Part shown: positions 1 to 10,339 of the stretch, piece by piece | How the letters are laid out: each line of letters begins with the position of its first letter | How positions within the stretch are numbered: position 1 is the first letter of the stretch | DNA from: Lycorma delicatula | Taxonomy: Eukaryota; Arthropoda; Insecta; Hemiptera; Fulgoridae | Reading direction: 5' to 3' | NCBI RefSeq assembly: GCF_047948215.1 | Contig: NC_134460.1 | Location: 11,923,001-11,987,000, forward strand | DNA length: 64,000 nucleotides | Notes under the pieces: generated by a model | The model's input: the letters and a program-made list of their open reading frames with translations, nothing else | Databases searched by the model: none | What the model was told of the DNA's origin: nothing | Made by a program: the position numbers and the translations under genes

Positions 1-520
1 TCAAAATGTTTTACAGACAAAAGTTTTAGGTAATGTTTAGAGGACTAACGACCACTTTAAAGCGATTCGATACTTTTCCTATTTAGGGAGGTATGATTCT
101 TTGTCACATTTTTACCACTCCCTGGGCCAATGGTTGGTAATATCAAAAACTTTTACTTAGATAAGTTTTAGGTCCTTATTCAAAGAATAGTACGAACTTT
201 AAACGAATTCGATATTTTACTTAATAATAAAGATATATTTTGTTTTTTCGAAAAAACTTCTCCATTTCCACATTGACCGTTAACGAACTTGACCGAGATT
301 TTGGGACGAATTATTTTTAAGAAACAGTTTAAAAGTGATTGGCGTAAAATTACGGCAGTTATCGTGTCCACAACAAATTGAAATATATATATATAAACTT
401 TTATAGCTGACAGTGGATTTTGGGTCGGAGGATGCGGAACGCGAAGATATGTCAAAATCCGGAAATCGAATCGTGATACCCATTACAATAGGTAGCTTTC
501 TTATGAAATCATAAAAAACC
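1..520. other. unassigned AT-rich DNA
   Basis: I see no gene, RNA or repeat that I can name here. The short open frames are broken by stops and look like chance. Confidence 0.5.
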
Positions 521-692
521 CTCCGGTTCGGTCTAGTTGTAAAACTCGTCATCGTAAATGAGCTGATTTCGAAGTCGAAGGTTCTTAGGTTCAAATCCTA
601 GTAAAGGTGGTTTCATTCGGATTTGAATACTAGATCGTGGATACCGGTTTTCTTTAGTGGTTGGGGTTCAATTAATCACACATCTCAGGAAT
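521..692 (+). mobile_element. tRNA-derived SINE, 3'-truncated copy
   Basis: This copy carries the A-box-like TCGGTCTAGTTG and the B-box-like GGTTCAAATCC of the SINE family that also occurs at 7855, 9013 and 17063. It then has the family body (GATCGTGGATACCGG, then CACATCTCAGGAA). It stops near 692 and lacks the last roughly 110 bases of the family. It lies head to head with the next SINE on the opposite strand. Confidence 0.75.
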
Positions 693-715
693 ATTGGACT
701 TTTTTCTTCTTTTTT

Positions 716-992
716 CCTGTTTAGCCTCCGGGAATCACCGTCAGGTATTACTTCAGAGGATGATATGTATGAGCGTAAATGAAGTGCAGTCTTCTACAGT
801 CTCAGGTCGACCATTCCTGAGATGTGTGGTTAATTTAAACCCAGCCACCAAAGAACACCGGTATCCACGATCTAGTATTCAAATCCGTACAAAAATAACT
901 TGCCTTTACTAGCATTTGAACGTCGGAACTCTCGACTTCGAAAACAGTTGATTTTTAAAGAAGCGTTCACCACTAGACCAACTCACTAGGTT
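716..992 (-). mobile_element. tRNA-derived SINE, near full length, minus strand
   Basis: Read on the minus strand it begins with the tRNA-like head (TTGGTCTAGTGGTGAACG) near 992 and ends with the family tail (GGAGGCTAAACAGG) near 716. Length and order match the copies at 7855 and 9013. I did not find a convincing target-site duplication. Together with 521-692 it forms an inverted pair. Confidence 0.8.
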
Positions 993-2199
993 AGGAATGT
1001 TGGCCTGAGTCTGCCCAAGATAACACATTTACCGGTGCATTTAGTGTTACACTCCAGTCGCTAATGACTTTAATTGTTGATACGAATATAAATCAAAAGA
1101 TAATAAAAACATAATAAAAAATAAGCAACATTTTAAAAAAATGTAAAATTCTATTTGATTTAAATTTTTCCTTTCGTTCGAAATGAATCCCAAGTGATAA
1201 ATTGATGAAATTCAAAGTTAAGCTAGGAAAAGGTTGAACCGCCGTCAGAATTTTTTTTTTCAGATTTATCAGTAAAATTGTATTAAGTTTTATTCTCTTT
1301 AATTTTTAATCTTAAAACTTTTTGGTAGGATTAACTCATTAAAACTGATACCGTTGAAAGGGGCAACCCTTCAAGTTTAAAAAAAAATCTATAAAAGTTT
1401 AGGATCTTTTTAAAATGTAATGTTATACCTCCAGTAGAAGTCTGGGGCATGTGGCTGATGGTTTATAAACCAGTCAATCGGGTACTTGTCATAAAATTTA
1501 TACATTTTTCAATCTGAAATCGATTATCAGCATTACTACTATACCGGTAAAATTACCTTTTTCACTTGATTTAGTGCAAGAGAGAGGGGGCATTCCATTA
1601 ACCGTAGTTATTTGTGACGAACAACTGTTCCTCCACAGGTTAATCACCATTTCTCACAATTCATCTGTTTTCTTGCCATTAGAAAATACAACCTGAATAA
1701 AGTTAGGTATTATGTTATTTTTCATTGTTTTCCTGTAGGAACGCTCGTAAATAAATAAATTTTCTCACGTTATTAGATGCCATAACGTTACAGTTGAAGG
1801 CAACCCGACAAGAGATATAATTCACTTCCTGTAATAAGTAAGCTATTTTTACATAAATAATTTCATTGAGAGATTTTGGGATAGTAAAGTGTAAAATAGT
1901 TTCGAGCTGATTATTTTTTTCACTGATTCAAATACATTGTTGTACATCAGCAAATCAAAATCTATGATATGCAGTTTTAGTTAGAATCATAAGTGAGCCC
2001 TTAACTCTGTTAACTATAGGGACTAACTTGTTAATGAACAAATTACTTTCAAATCAAGTGCGACTTTTACTTCAAATGATTTACTCGCAAGTTTTTTTTT
2101 TCTATTATTTTATTATAACGACACAGCGACTTTACAAATGTTCATAGAACAATAAATAAATAAGATGTATTTGAATTAATATTGAGATGCCACGACCCA
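993..2199. other. unassigned DNA
   Basis: No coding or repeat structure could be named. A stretch around 1400-1720 is less AT-rich than its surroundings and may be an old repeat, but nothing in it is diagnostic. Confidence 0.4.
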
Positions 2200-3300
2200 G
2201 CGGCTTGTGACTTAATAATGGAATAGAAGAGCTTAAAGTCACTTAATTGAAGCGATAAGGCAAACCAAGAATATTCTTCCTCAGCAATCTTGAAAAATCC
2301 CTGACCGTGTTATCTAACAAATAGACCGCCAGATAATTCGGGTCCCGATCCAAACGATTTTGATACCGTAAGCTGACCAGAGAGATTTCCTGCCGAACGG
2401 TTTGCAACTTAAGGTCATCATATATAAGGCTATACTTATGTATCAGGGTATGTTCAGCATTCTCCGCAGTGTTTTTATTTGGAAGCGTTCAATATGTGAA
2501 TACTGGATTTTCACGCTGTACTCACAGTTCAAGCCCGTAAGTCTAAACAGGCTTCAAAACTGATTTATAAATCAATAATTTACTTTTCACTGAAACCACG
2601 AGATCTATGTCCTATCAGCCAGTACATGTTTTTAAACTTGACATCCAACTGTTTCCGAAAAAAAGTGTTTTTTCCTCCAAGTAAGTCGTCGATCAAGATG
2701 AAAACCCAAATATTTACAGTCTTGAGATCTCGAAATCGGAACATTGAAGATAGAAACAGGAGGACTGTGTTCCTTACGAAGGGTGAAAGTGACGTGCTTT
2801 GATTTTGTTTCGTTTATTTTTATTTTCCAACATGTAAGCTACGATTCGAGAAGAATGATATAATTTTGAATAAAATGAGACGCAGTAGTCTGATTTTCGT
2901 GGACGGCAAGAACTGCAGTATCGTCAGCACACGTTACAACTGTGGTATCTGCCGTAACTGGCAAGTCAGCCGTAAATACGGTAGAACATACAAGATAGGT
3001 CCGAGAACGCTTCCTTCAGGTACCCCTGATTGAATAAGGAACAAATCCGTCAAAACCTTCCCATGTTTAATTTGAAAGCACCTGTGGATTCTAGGTAAGA
3101 TTTTAGTAATACATAGAAAACATGAGGTAAAACCTTTTTCAGTTTATTAAGCAACCCCCACATGCCAAACCTTGTGAAAAGCCTGATTGATATCGATAAA
3201 AACCGCTGAACAGTACTGTTACTCGTCTAGAGCATGATTTATAACGTTTACAATCCTGTTTGCCTGCTCCAAAGGAGCATGTTGCTCCCTAAATTCACAA
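2200..3300 (-). mobile_element. Jockey-clade non-LTR retrotransposon, decayed RT region
   Basis: Conceptual reading of the minus strand across several frames gives consecutive Jockey RT landmarks in the right order. They are a region like QHAPLEQANRIVNVINHALD, then CSAVFIDINQAFHKVWH (RT motif A), then SGVPEGSVLGPILY (motif B), then ADDTAVLAVHE (motif C, with Cys where Tyr is usual), then KYLGFHLDRRLTWRKK and a C-terminal LKPVWTYGLELW block. Stops and frameshifts occur throughout, so it is a dead fragment. The endonuclease part is absent and no A-tail or target-site duplication was identified. Assignment to the Jockey clade rests on the VPEGSVLGP and LDRRLTW-type motifs. Confidence 0.85.
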
Positions 3301-5361
3301 GTAAAGGTGGGCCATACAGTTCAAAGCAAATCATTTTTTTTATGGAAAACAGTGCATATAAGGTTTTTATTAAAATTATTATTTTCCTATATTACGCCTA
3401 GTACTAACGAATTCTTTGCAACTGATTCTTTAAATGTTAGTTTTTTCTTATATTATTGCTGTTTGGTATAATACTCCCGAAACTTTCGAACATCCGGTAC
3501 AAAGATGTTGAACTGAATTGACGTAGATGAAGTTGTTCAAATATTGAGTAATACCTTTAGCTCGTAATATTTCTAGGTTACCAAGCCAGAGGGCGTTATT
3601 AATTAAAATTTAACAATTGGTGACCAGAAAGTAATATATCTATGAACCTATATAGTTAGAATATAACTGGTCTGAATAGACCTTGATCTGTCATCCTCCT
3701 ACAAGAGAAGTTAAGTGCTTTTAAAGAAGTAAATTTTTATAGAAAATAATTAGTACATTATGTAGGCCTACTTGTGTGTATTTCTTATCCGAGTAAACGA
3801 TGTTATTTCAATGTACCCGATTAATATATCACCTCAGTAATATCTAATATAGATAGGCGTATATATAATGATTATTGAATTCAAAAATTAATTTAAAATT
3901 GTGAAATAACAATTGTATTTTTAATTAAAATTGTATAATTAATTTTTAACACTGTGGGAGTTAAGGAATAGAAAACTGAAAATAAGATATTCAATGGAGC
4001 TGTGTTAATTAACCATCGCTTATGTGATAATAAATAATATTTTATAAAATTTTCAATTGTTTTGATCTTTAAAATAGGTCAGATTAATTCATCACTGTCT
4101 CTCTTATGTTATAAAATGATGAACTACCGTCTCTTTCAATATATTATAATAATAAAGATTATCTAACTTATGATATTATTATTACATTTTGGAAATGCCG
4201 CTCTTTCATGAAAAAAAGATAAATTGAAAAAGTAGAAATTTTGTTTAGGTTGTTAAAAAGAGTTTAATTGTTAAACCAAAATTCTACAGATAAAAAATAT
4301 TTTATTTTTTTTTAAGGTAATATTTGTTACTCATGTTCCTACGTATTCTGTTTCAAAATTCTGGACTGTACAAACGAACAAAGTATAAGCTAATATTCAA
4401 CTGAAAACTGTTTGAGTTCGTTTATTAGAGTTAGATCCAATATTTGGCACGCTGCTTTGCGCCGGCTGCTTTAAGTGCTCTACTATACAAATTTCTGTAG
4501 TATAAGTTATCCACGTCTACCTGTATATTTTCCCTTCTCTTATCTTTGCCCCTTTGTTGTCGGACAATAAAACTCGCTCGCAAACTTCTACTAGAGCTGT
4601 CTACAACTACTGAATTAGAATGAGACACAAAGTGCATGCGCAGTTGAAAGCCCATCTATTTGCTTTCAGTCAAGTTGTTATTTGTGACGCTAACTACGAC
4701 AGGAGTCTAATATGGTAGGGGTAATGTCCTTGAGATATTGCTTCTCCAGCTTCTGTTATTTAATTTAATATTTTTAATGTATTATTTGACTTGTGCAAAT
4801 GTAATAAGCGATTGATAATTAAACTAGCTACATTATTTTTAGTGACATAACTGTGAAATAATGTAAACTTATGATTAATTTTACCTCTTTTTTTCTTTAA
4901 TCGGGATTAATAAAAATTAATTATCATTTAATCCGTATAACATCTTTGGGTTTTAATTTAAAAAGATCAGCTCGTCTAATGTTGCATGATGTCATACTCA
5001 TATTTTAGAAAACAATCCTGTTTGTAATTAACCAAGCAAATATGAAGTAGGATTTCATAATTATTTGAATAAAAGTAAATTATATCTTTCTTCAATTAAT
5101 TTTTAATATCTCCCTTTGATTTCAAAAATACAATTTTCAACGACTATTTTTAATAATGGACTTACATTTTTTTTCTTTCTAGCTCTTTCAACAATAATTT
5201 TTTTTTGGGGGGAGGGGGAAATGTTTTAAAAAATAAACAATTTTTAAAAAATTGTGTTAGCTCTAACCGAAAGGTTTTAACTCTCAACTATAACGCGTGA
5301 CCTTATATTTTATCTCATTTGAGAAAATCCTTCTCGAATTTTCTGTTCATTTTGGATCATA
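3301..5361. other. unassigned AT-rich DNA
   Basis: There is no recognisable gene. A less AT-rich patch at about 4431-4740 contains a 74-codon open frame on the minus strand without any motif I know. A G-run (TTTTTTTTGGGGGGAGGGGG) sits near 5199-5218. Confidence 0.4.
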
Positions 5362-6653
5362 CGAGGTTGGTCTCTAAAGTAATGAGACTAGTTTGAAAAA
5401 AAGGTCTATTTCGGTTTTTAATCAATTGGCAATGGAATCTTTTTAAATATTATTTCCTTCTGTCTGCACTCACTTACTCCAACATATGTGGCATTAGTAG
5501 TAGCATGTCTCGAAATTCTTCGTTTGAAATTCCATCTAAGACTCTTAAAATTTTTTGAAAATTTTCTTTTCTTTGATAATATTATCCTTCGATCGCCGAT
5601 ATGATTTTAGGAAATATAAAAAAATCACACGGGGTGAAATCCAGTGAATAAGGTGGAAATTGTAGTACTGAAACGCTTTATGAAGTCAAAAACCGGTGTA
5701 AAGTCAGTGAAGCATGGCATGGCGCGTTATGCTTGATGAAAATTTCCATTATCGGGAATGTTTGAACGCACACAAAGGACTAGTTTAGAAGTCTTTCTAG
5801 AATTTCTTTGTAGAAATATTGATTTGCTGTTACTCCAGGGTGGCGTCCACTCTTTATGAACAATGCCTTTCGAATCGAAAAACATGGAAGCATACATTTT
5901 ACTTTTGACTTCGACAGATGGACTTTTTCTTGTTTTGGTAATCCATTGCAAAGTTTGACTTTTTTTTTCTGAATCATACTGGAATAACCAACTTCCATCA
6001 CCGATGATAACACGATTCAGAAATTCTGGGTTGTGATCCACTCGTTCCAAAACGTGAGCTCGCACATTTTTCGGCGAGTTTCACTGCTACTCTATGAGAC
6101 TTTTTGGTATAATTTTCGCACAAATTCTCCCATTCGAAAATCTTCAGTTATTATTAAGCAAACAGTTTCCCGATTGATGCTCACATTTTCTGCAATCATT
6201 TTTATTAATAGTCTTCAATCGGATAGTACAATTTCACACATCCTTACTGTATTGACCTCTGTCTGTGAGATCGATGGCCGTCCATTGCTCTCTTCGTCTT
6301 CAATGTTCGTTCTGCCTTCAGAAAACGTTTTACACTGATGAAATCTTGTGCTCTTGACATAACATCATTTCCAAAAGCCTTCTAAAGTTACCGTATGTTA
6401 TCGCGGTATTCTCACCGATAATAAATAAAAAAATGGTATAACGTAGCCCATTATGTCTCGATTCCATTTACTTGACGAAGAAGGAAAATAGGTCATCACT
6501 TATTACACCATTACTCGTTACCGAGAGGTCGCAGCGATGCGCTTCTTCGACTTGTAGTGGCGGCGGGAAGATCAAAGTCAAAAATTGTGTGTCTATGGGT
6601 GCTGCAGGATTCTGGAAAAAAAATCAGTCTCGTTAATTTATTGTTCGACCTCA
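5362..6653 (-). mobile_element. mariner-family DNA transposon, full length but inactive
   Basis: The left end CGAGGTTGGTCTCTAAAGTA and the inverted right end (TGAGGTCGAACAATAAATTA read inward) are imperfect terminal inverted repeats of about 30 bp. Both share the block A[AC]GAGACT shortly inside. TA dinucleotides flank the element at 5360-5361 and 6654-6655, which is the canonical mariner target duplication. The length of about 1.29 kb is typical of the family. The transposase gene runs on the minus strand and is broken. Confidence 0.9.
5440..6400 (-). pseudogene. mariner transposase pseudogene
   Basis: The minus strand reads as a mariner DDE/D transposase in pieces. From the N-terminus there is a degenerate helix-turn-helix region near 6400-6250, then SINRETV-like and RICAKIIPK-like text near 6170-6100. 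A 112-residue open piece at 5727-6065 carries ERVDHNPEFLNRVIIGDGSW, which holds the first catalytic Asp, and QYDSEKKSQTLQW. The second Asp is in HDNAPCHAS near 5720 and the third in a PPYSLDFTPCDFF-like block near 5640. The C-terminal part continues towards 5440. Several stops and frameshifts separate these blocks, so no functional protein is possible. In life it would cut and paste the surrounding element at TA sites. Confidence 0.88.
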
Positions 6654-6655
6654 TA

Positions 6656-7841
6656 TCTTTTCTGTCTGTTTCTATTTCAATCAGAACTAAGAAGCGATAG
6701 AAAACTCCGTTTAGAAAAAATCGTAATAGAATTTGTTTTCTAGCTACCTCTTCTTTTGTTTCGTGTTATAAATGCTTTGTATCCAATTAATTTTTTTTTT
6801 AGAAATTGATTTCGGCTGTTGTTTTTAACAAGCTTGGTTCAAAATATTTAATGATAAATTACAGTTTATTGCATTAATTCTTAAAAAATCTCACTTCATC
6901 GGACGTTTGTGAGGAGTTGCTTGTTTCTATATGATTCTTGATGGTAGAAAGACAATTCGTATAGAGTATCGTTTTATAAAAACGTTTCCTTAAAAATCAT
7001 TTATATTAAATTACTTTTAGATTTATCACTCACTACATTTCATTACTAACGTTGCAGTTACGTGGTTAGATTTAAAATTTGTCGCATATTGTTTACATAT
7101 TTCCTAATGTTTTCTAGGAAGTATACACATTATGAATTCTAACATCATCAGATTTATTTTACACGACAATTTCTCTTCAATGCCACCCGTATCCTTCAAA
7201 ATATGGATGTAGAAAAAGTAAAATAATTTTATTAAAGCTGGTTTGTCCATATAGGATACAGCTTTCAGAAACGCCTATTTCATGAAACGTTGCAAACTTT
7301 TTAATCAAAACTTTTAAGAATTTTCACCTGTCCCTATTTACATTTTAAACGAATTATTACAAAATTATCTTCCCTTTGAAAATGAAAAATAGGTTCAATA
7401 TTTAGAAAATCATCGAAATACTTCTCCAATCAATCTCATCGAAAACAGCCACAGTATTCACAGATTAAAACGTATAAAAATTATGGATTTACTCATCAGT
7501 TTTACCTAAAACGAGTCAATCATCATCATTTTAATTAGATATATAAATATATTTGATTTAAATAATTAAATAACTTCTAATTATAAAACATACTTATTAG
7601 TACTTACGTACTAGTGATATCTTCGACAAAAAAAAATAATTTGTTATAATTGGTGTAGAATTTTACAAATAAATCGATTGCAAAACATTATTTCTAACAA
7701 CAAAAAAAAAATTAAAATAAAACAGAAAATGTTTTTACATATTTTTTAATACAGACCTGCATGAAACATCTATGTATCACGCCATATAATTTGTAGTAAA
7801 TTAATTTTACCACACATAGTACAGTAAAACAAAACGGTTCT
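6656..7841. other. unassigned AT-rich DNA
   Basis: Nothing beyond AT-rich sequence and short A or T runs could be named. Confidence 0.4.
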
Positions 7842-7854
7842 AAAATACTAATTA

Positions 7855-8145
7855 CTAACCCACCAAGTTGGTCTAGTGGTGAACTCGTTATCGCAAATCA
7901 GCTGATTAAGAAATCGAGAGTTCCAGCGTTCAAATCCAAGTAAAGGCAGTTACTTTTACAAGGATTTGAATACTAGATCGTGGATACCGGTGTTCTTTGG
8001 TGGTTGGGTTTCAATTAACCTCACATCTCAGAAACGGTCGACCTGAGACTGTACAAAACTACACTACAGTTACATTTCTACATATCATTTTCATTCATCC
8101 TCTGAAGTAATATCTGACAGTGATTCCCAGAGACTAAACAGGAAA
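7855..8145 (+). mobile_element. tRNA-derived SINE with 13-bp target-site duplication
   Basis: The head TTGGTCTAGTGGTGAAC resembles a tRNA A box and GCGTTCAAATCC a B box, the two parts of an internal RNA polymerase III promoter. The body has no coding capacity, and the element ends AGACTAAACAGG plus a short A-tail. The 13 bases AAAATACTAATTA occur on both sides (7842-7854 and 8146-8158), which fixes the borders of the insertion. It would have been mobilised by a LINE in trans, but the partner LINE is not evident from the tails here. Confidence 0.92.
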
Positions 8146-8158
8146 AAAATACTAATTA

Positions 8159-8996
8159 GCATAACCTTAAAAAATATGTAATAATAACATTGTGTTTGTT
8201 TATTAACCGTAACTGATCGATTAGGTTATATATTTAAAAAAAAAAGGGTTATTAAAATATATATAGTTATAGAGGAGGAATGTTGTATTCGTTAGTGGGT
8301 GTGTCTACTGCATGCACTGGACCAGCGCATAATAACAATGTAAAGTGGCCCGTATTGAAACATTCGTACTGTAGTTGAGTGCCGGAATCCCACATAAACC
8401 CACACTATACAGTCATAATACACCAGTATATATATATATATTGCAAAGCTATGCGGGAAGGGGCAAGCGTCAAGGTTAGTATAGTAGTTATACAGTTCAT
8501 GGTATATGACATTGTTAAATGTGGGATGGGATTTTTTCCCGTCACTCCTCCAACCCTACTCTTTTTAACTCTTCACAATAATGTATCTCCTTCTCTCTCT
8601 TCTAATTATGAATTCCTGAGAGCATTCATCGGCTTGTTGGTTGGACCTTCACGATTACATCGTTTATTCTATTCACTGCAATAACAGAGAATAGAATTTT
8701 CGATGCAATAATATTTTAAATAAAATTTTCGTATATTAAAAATAAATAAATGTACGGTATTTTTCCAGTATTGTCTGTTACATTTTCTTTTATTAAATAA
8801 AATATATATTAATGATAAACAAGTCGACCTTTCTCTCTTATGTTCATTATAAATAGAGGCATAACAAGCTTACTTTTTCATATAATTAGTAAATGATCAA
8901 TACAATCAACATAGTGGCTGTGTTAATTGAGCCGCCACGCCGTACACTGTGGCACCCTTACAAAATCAAAATTAAAAAAAAAAGAAAATGGGTTTT
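8159..8996. other. unassigned DNA with a short (TA)n tract
   Basis: It contains a short TA run near 8429-8440 and a more GC-balanced patch at about 8290-8660 with a 101-codon open frame on the plus strand. That frame shows no known motif and I do not call it a gene. Confidence 0.35.
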
Positions 8997-9012
8997 AGAT
9001 ATTTAGCTGAAG

Positions 9013-9308
9013 ACCCACCGGGTTGGTCTAGTGGTGAACGCGTCTTCCCAAATCAGCTGATTTGGAAGTCGAGAGTTCCAGCGTTCAAATCCTAGTAAAG
9101 CCAGCTATTTTTACACGGATTTGAATACTAGATTGTGGATACCGGTGTTCTTTGGTGGTTGGGTTTCAATTAACCGCACGTCTCAGGAACGGTCGAACTG
9201 AGAATGTACAAGACTACACTTCATTTACACTCATACACATATCATCCTCATTCATCCTCTGAAGAATTATCTAAACGGTAGTTACCGGAGGCTAAACAGG
9301 AAAGAAAG
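9013..9308 (+). mobile_element. tRNA-derived SINE with 16-bp target-site duplication
   Basis: This is the best preserved copy of the family. It has the head GGTTGGTCTAGTGGTGAACG, B box GCGTTCAAATCC, conserved body and tail GAGGCTAAACAGG followed by an A-rich end. The duplication AGATATTTAGCTGAAG at 8997-9012 recurs at 9309-9324 with one mismatch. Confidence 0.93.
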
Positions 9309-9324
9309 AGATATTTATCTGAAG

Positions 9325-9807
9325 AGTTTTTACAAAACCAACTCTAGTGAATATGTCGTTTAGTATAGTCGGAAATGGTGAAAATTTGGAAAAATTGTTC
9401 AATCATTTTTTTACCTTTTTTCATCCCTCTCAAGGTCGAATTTTCAAAGAATCTAGAAACTGGTTTATGGATATTCACATGATGATTACACACACAAAAA
9501 ATCAAGTCGATATTTATATTTGCTACCGAGAAATTAAAAAAAATAGTAAATTTCATTGTTACTCCGTTTTAACCTTTAAACTAGTTTTTGCTGGGCGTTG
9601 ATGAATCTGCAAGTCACTCAGGACATTTTGCTTTATAGCTAGTTGCTAAAATTAATGACCAAATATTCCTTTTTAGAAATTTGTTTACAATCTTAAATAG
9701 ATAATGAAATTTCTTGAGAATTATGAATAAATAAATATTATTAAATAAATCGAAAAATAAATAAATTTACCCAATTAAACGAAAAGTATAAGGTAAATAA
9801 ATTTTCC
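9325..9807. other. unassigned AT-rich DNA
   Basis: An 84-codon open frame on the plus strand (9347-9601) overlaps an antisense frame. Neither shows a known motif, and both look like chance. Confidence 0.4.
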
Positions 9808-9882
9808 GATCTCAACAGCGGAGTGTTAGCGACTCGGCCTTTCATCAGGGGGTGGGTCACGGGTTCGAATCCCGGTCAGATG
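9808..9882 (+). tRNA. tRNA-like sequence (pseudo-tRNA or SINE head)
   Basis: The T arm is nearly perfect (CGGG, loop TTCGAAT, CCCG). Segments 9808-9814 (GATCTCA) and 9876-9882 (TCAGATG) can pair at five of seven positions like an acceptor stem, giving a total of 75 nt. GCGGAGTGTTAGCGACTCGG stands where the D arm and A box belong. The anticodon cannot be assigned with confidence; CAT within TTCATCA is one reading. Mismatches in the acceptor and D stems suggest a pseudogene or the head of a tRNA-derived repeat rather than a working gene. Introns or a CCA end are not seen. Confidence 0.5.
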
Positions 9883-10328
9883 TAGCATTTTTATAAGCTA
9901 CAATATTCAATTTCCATATTCCAACATATAACTTTCAAAAAATTTTGTGATGAATTAATCCATCAAAGCAAAAAATCATTAAATAACAAAAATGAAAAAT
10001 ATATCAAATTATTTTTATTTCAGAAAATAATAAAATAGTTAATATAATAATATTATATAAATATAACTATATTAATACTATACTATATTATAGTATAGTT
10101 ATAATATTATAACTGTATAACAGTTAATATGATAGTTCTTGAATTTTACTTCAAGAAACTATTTTTAATTAAATTATAAATAGATTAAAATCGTTGATTA
10201 TTAATTAAGAATTATTTTTCAAATGAAATAAAATACCAATAAAGTACTTTTTATTATAAAAAAATCGATCGGGACGCTGTATAGAACTTGACTGGTGATT
10301 TTTTTTGCAAGTAGACTTGTAGCACTTT
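9883..10328. other. very AT-rich DNA
   Basis: A dense stretch of TATA/ATAT-like words lies at 10030-10130, with no gene. Confidence 0.5.
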
Positions 10329-10339
10329 AGTTACGGCAG

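Noticed and set aside
4431..4655. 74-codon minus-strand open frame in a GC-richer patch
   Set aside because: No motif, no exon borders and no homologous copy in the window.
8379..8684. 101-codon plus-strand open frame
   Set aside because: It runs through a TA tract and shows no recognisable domain.
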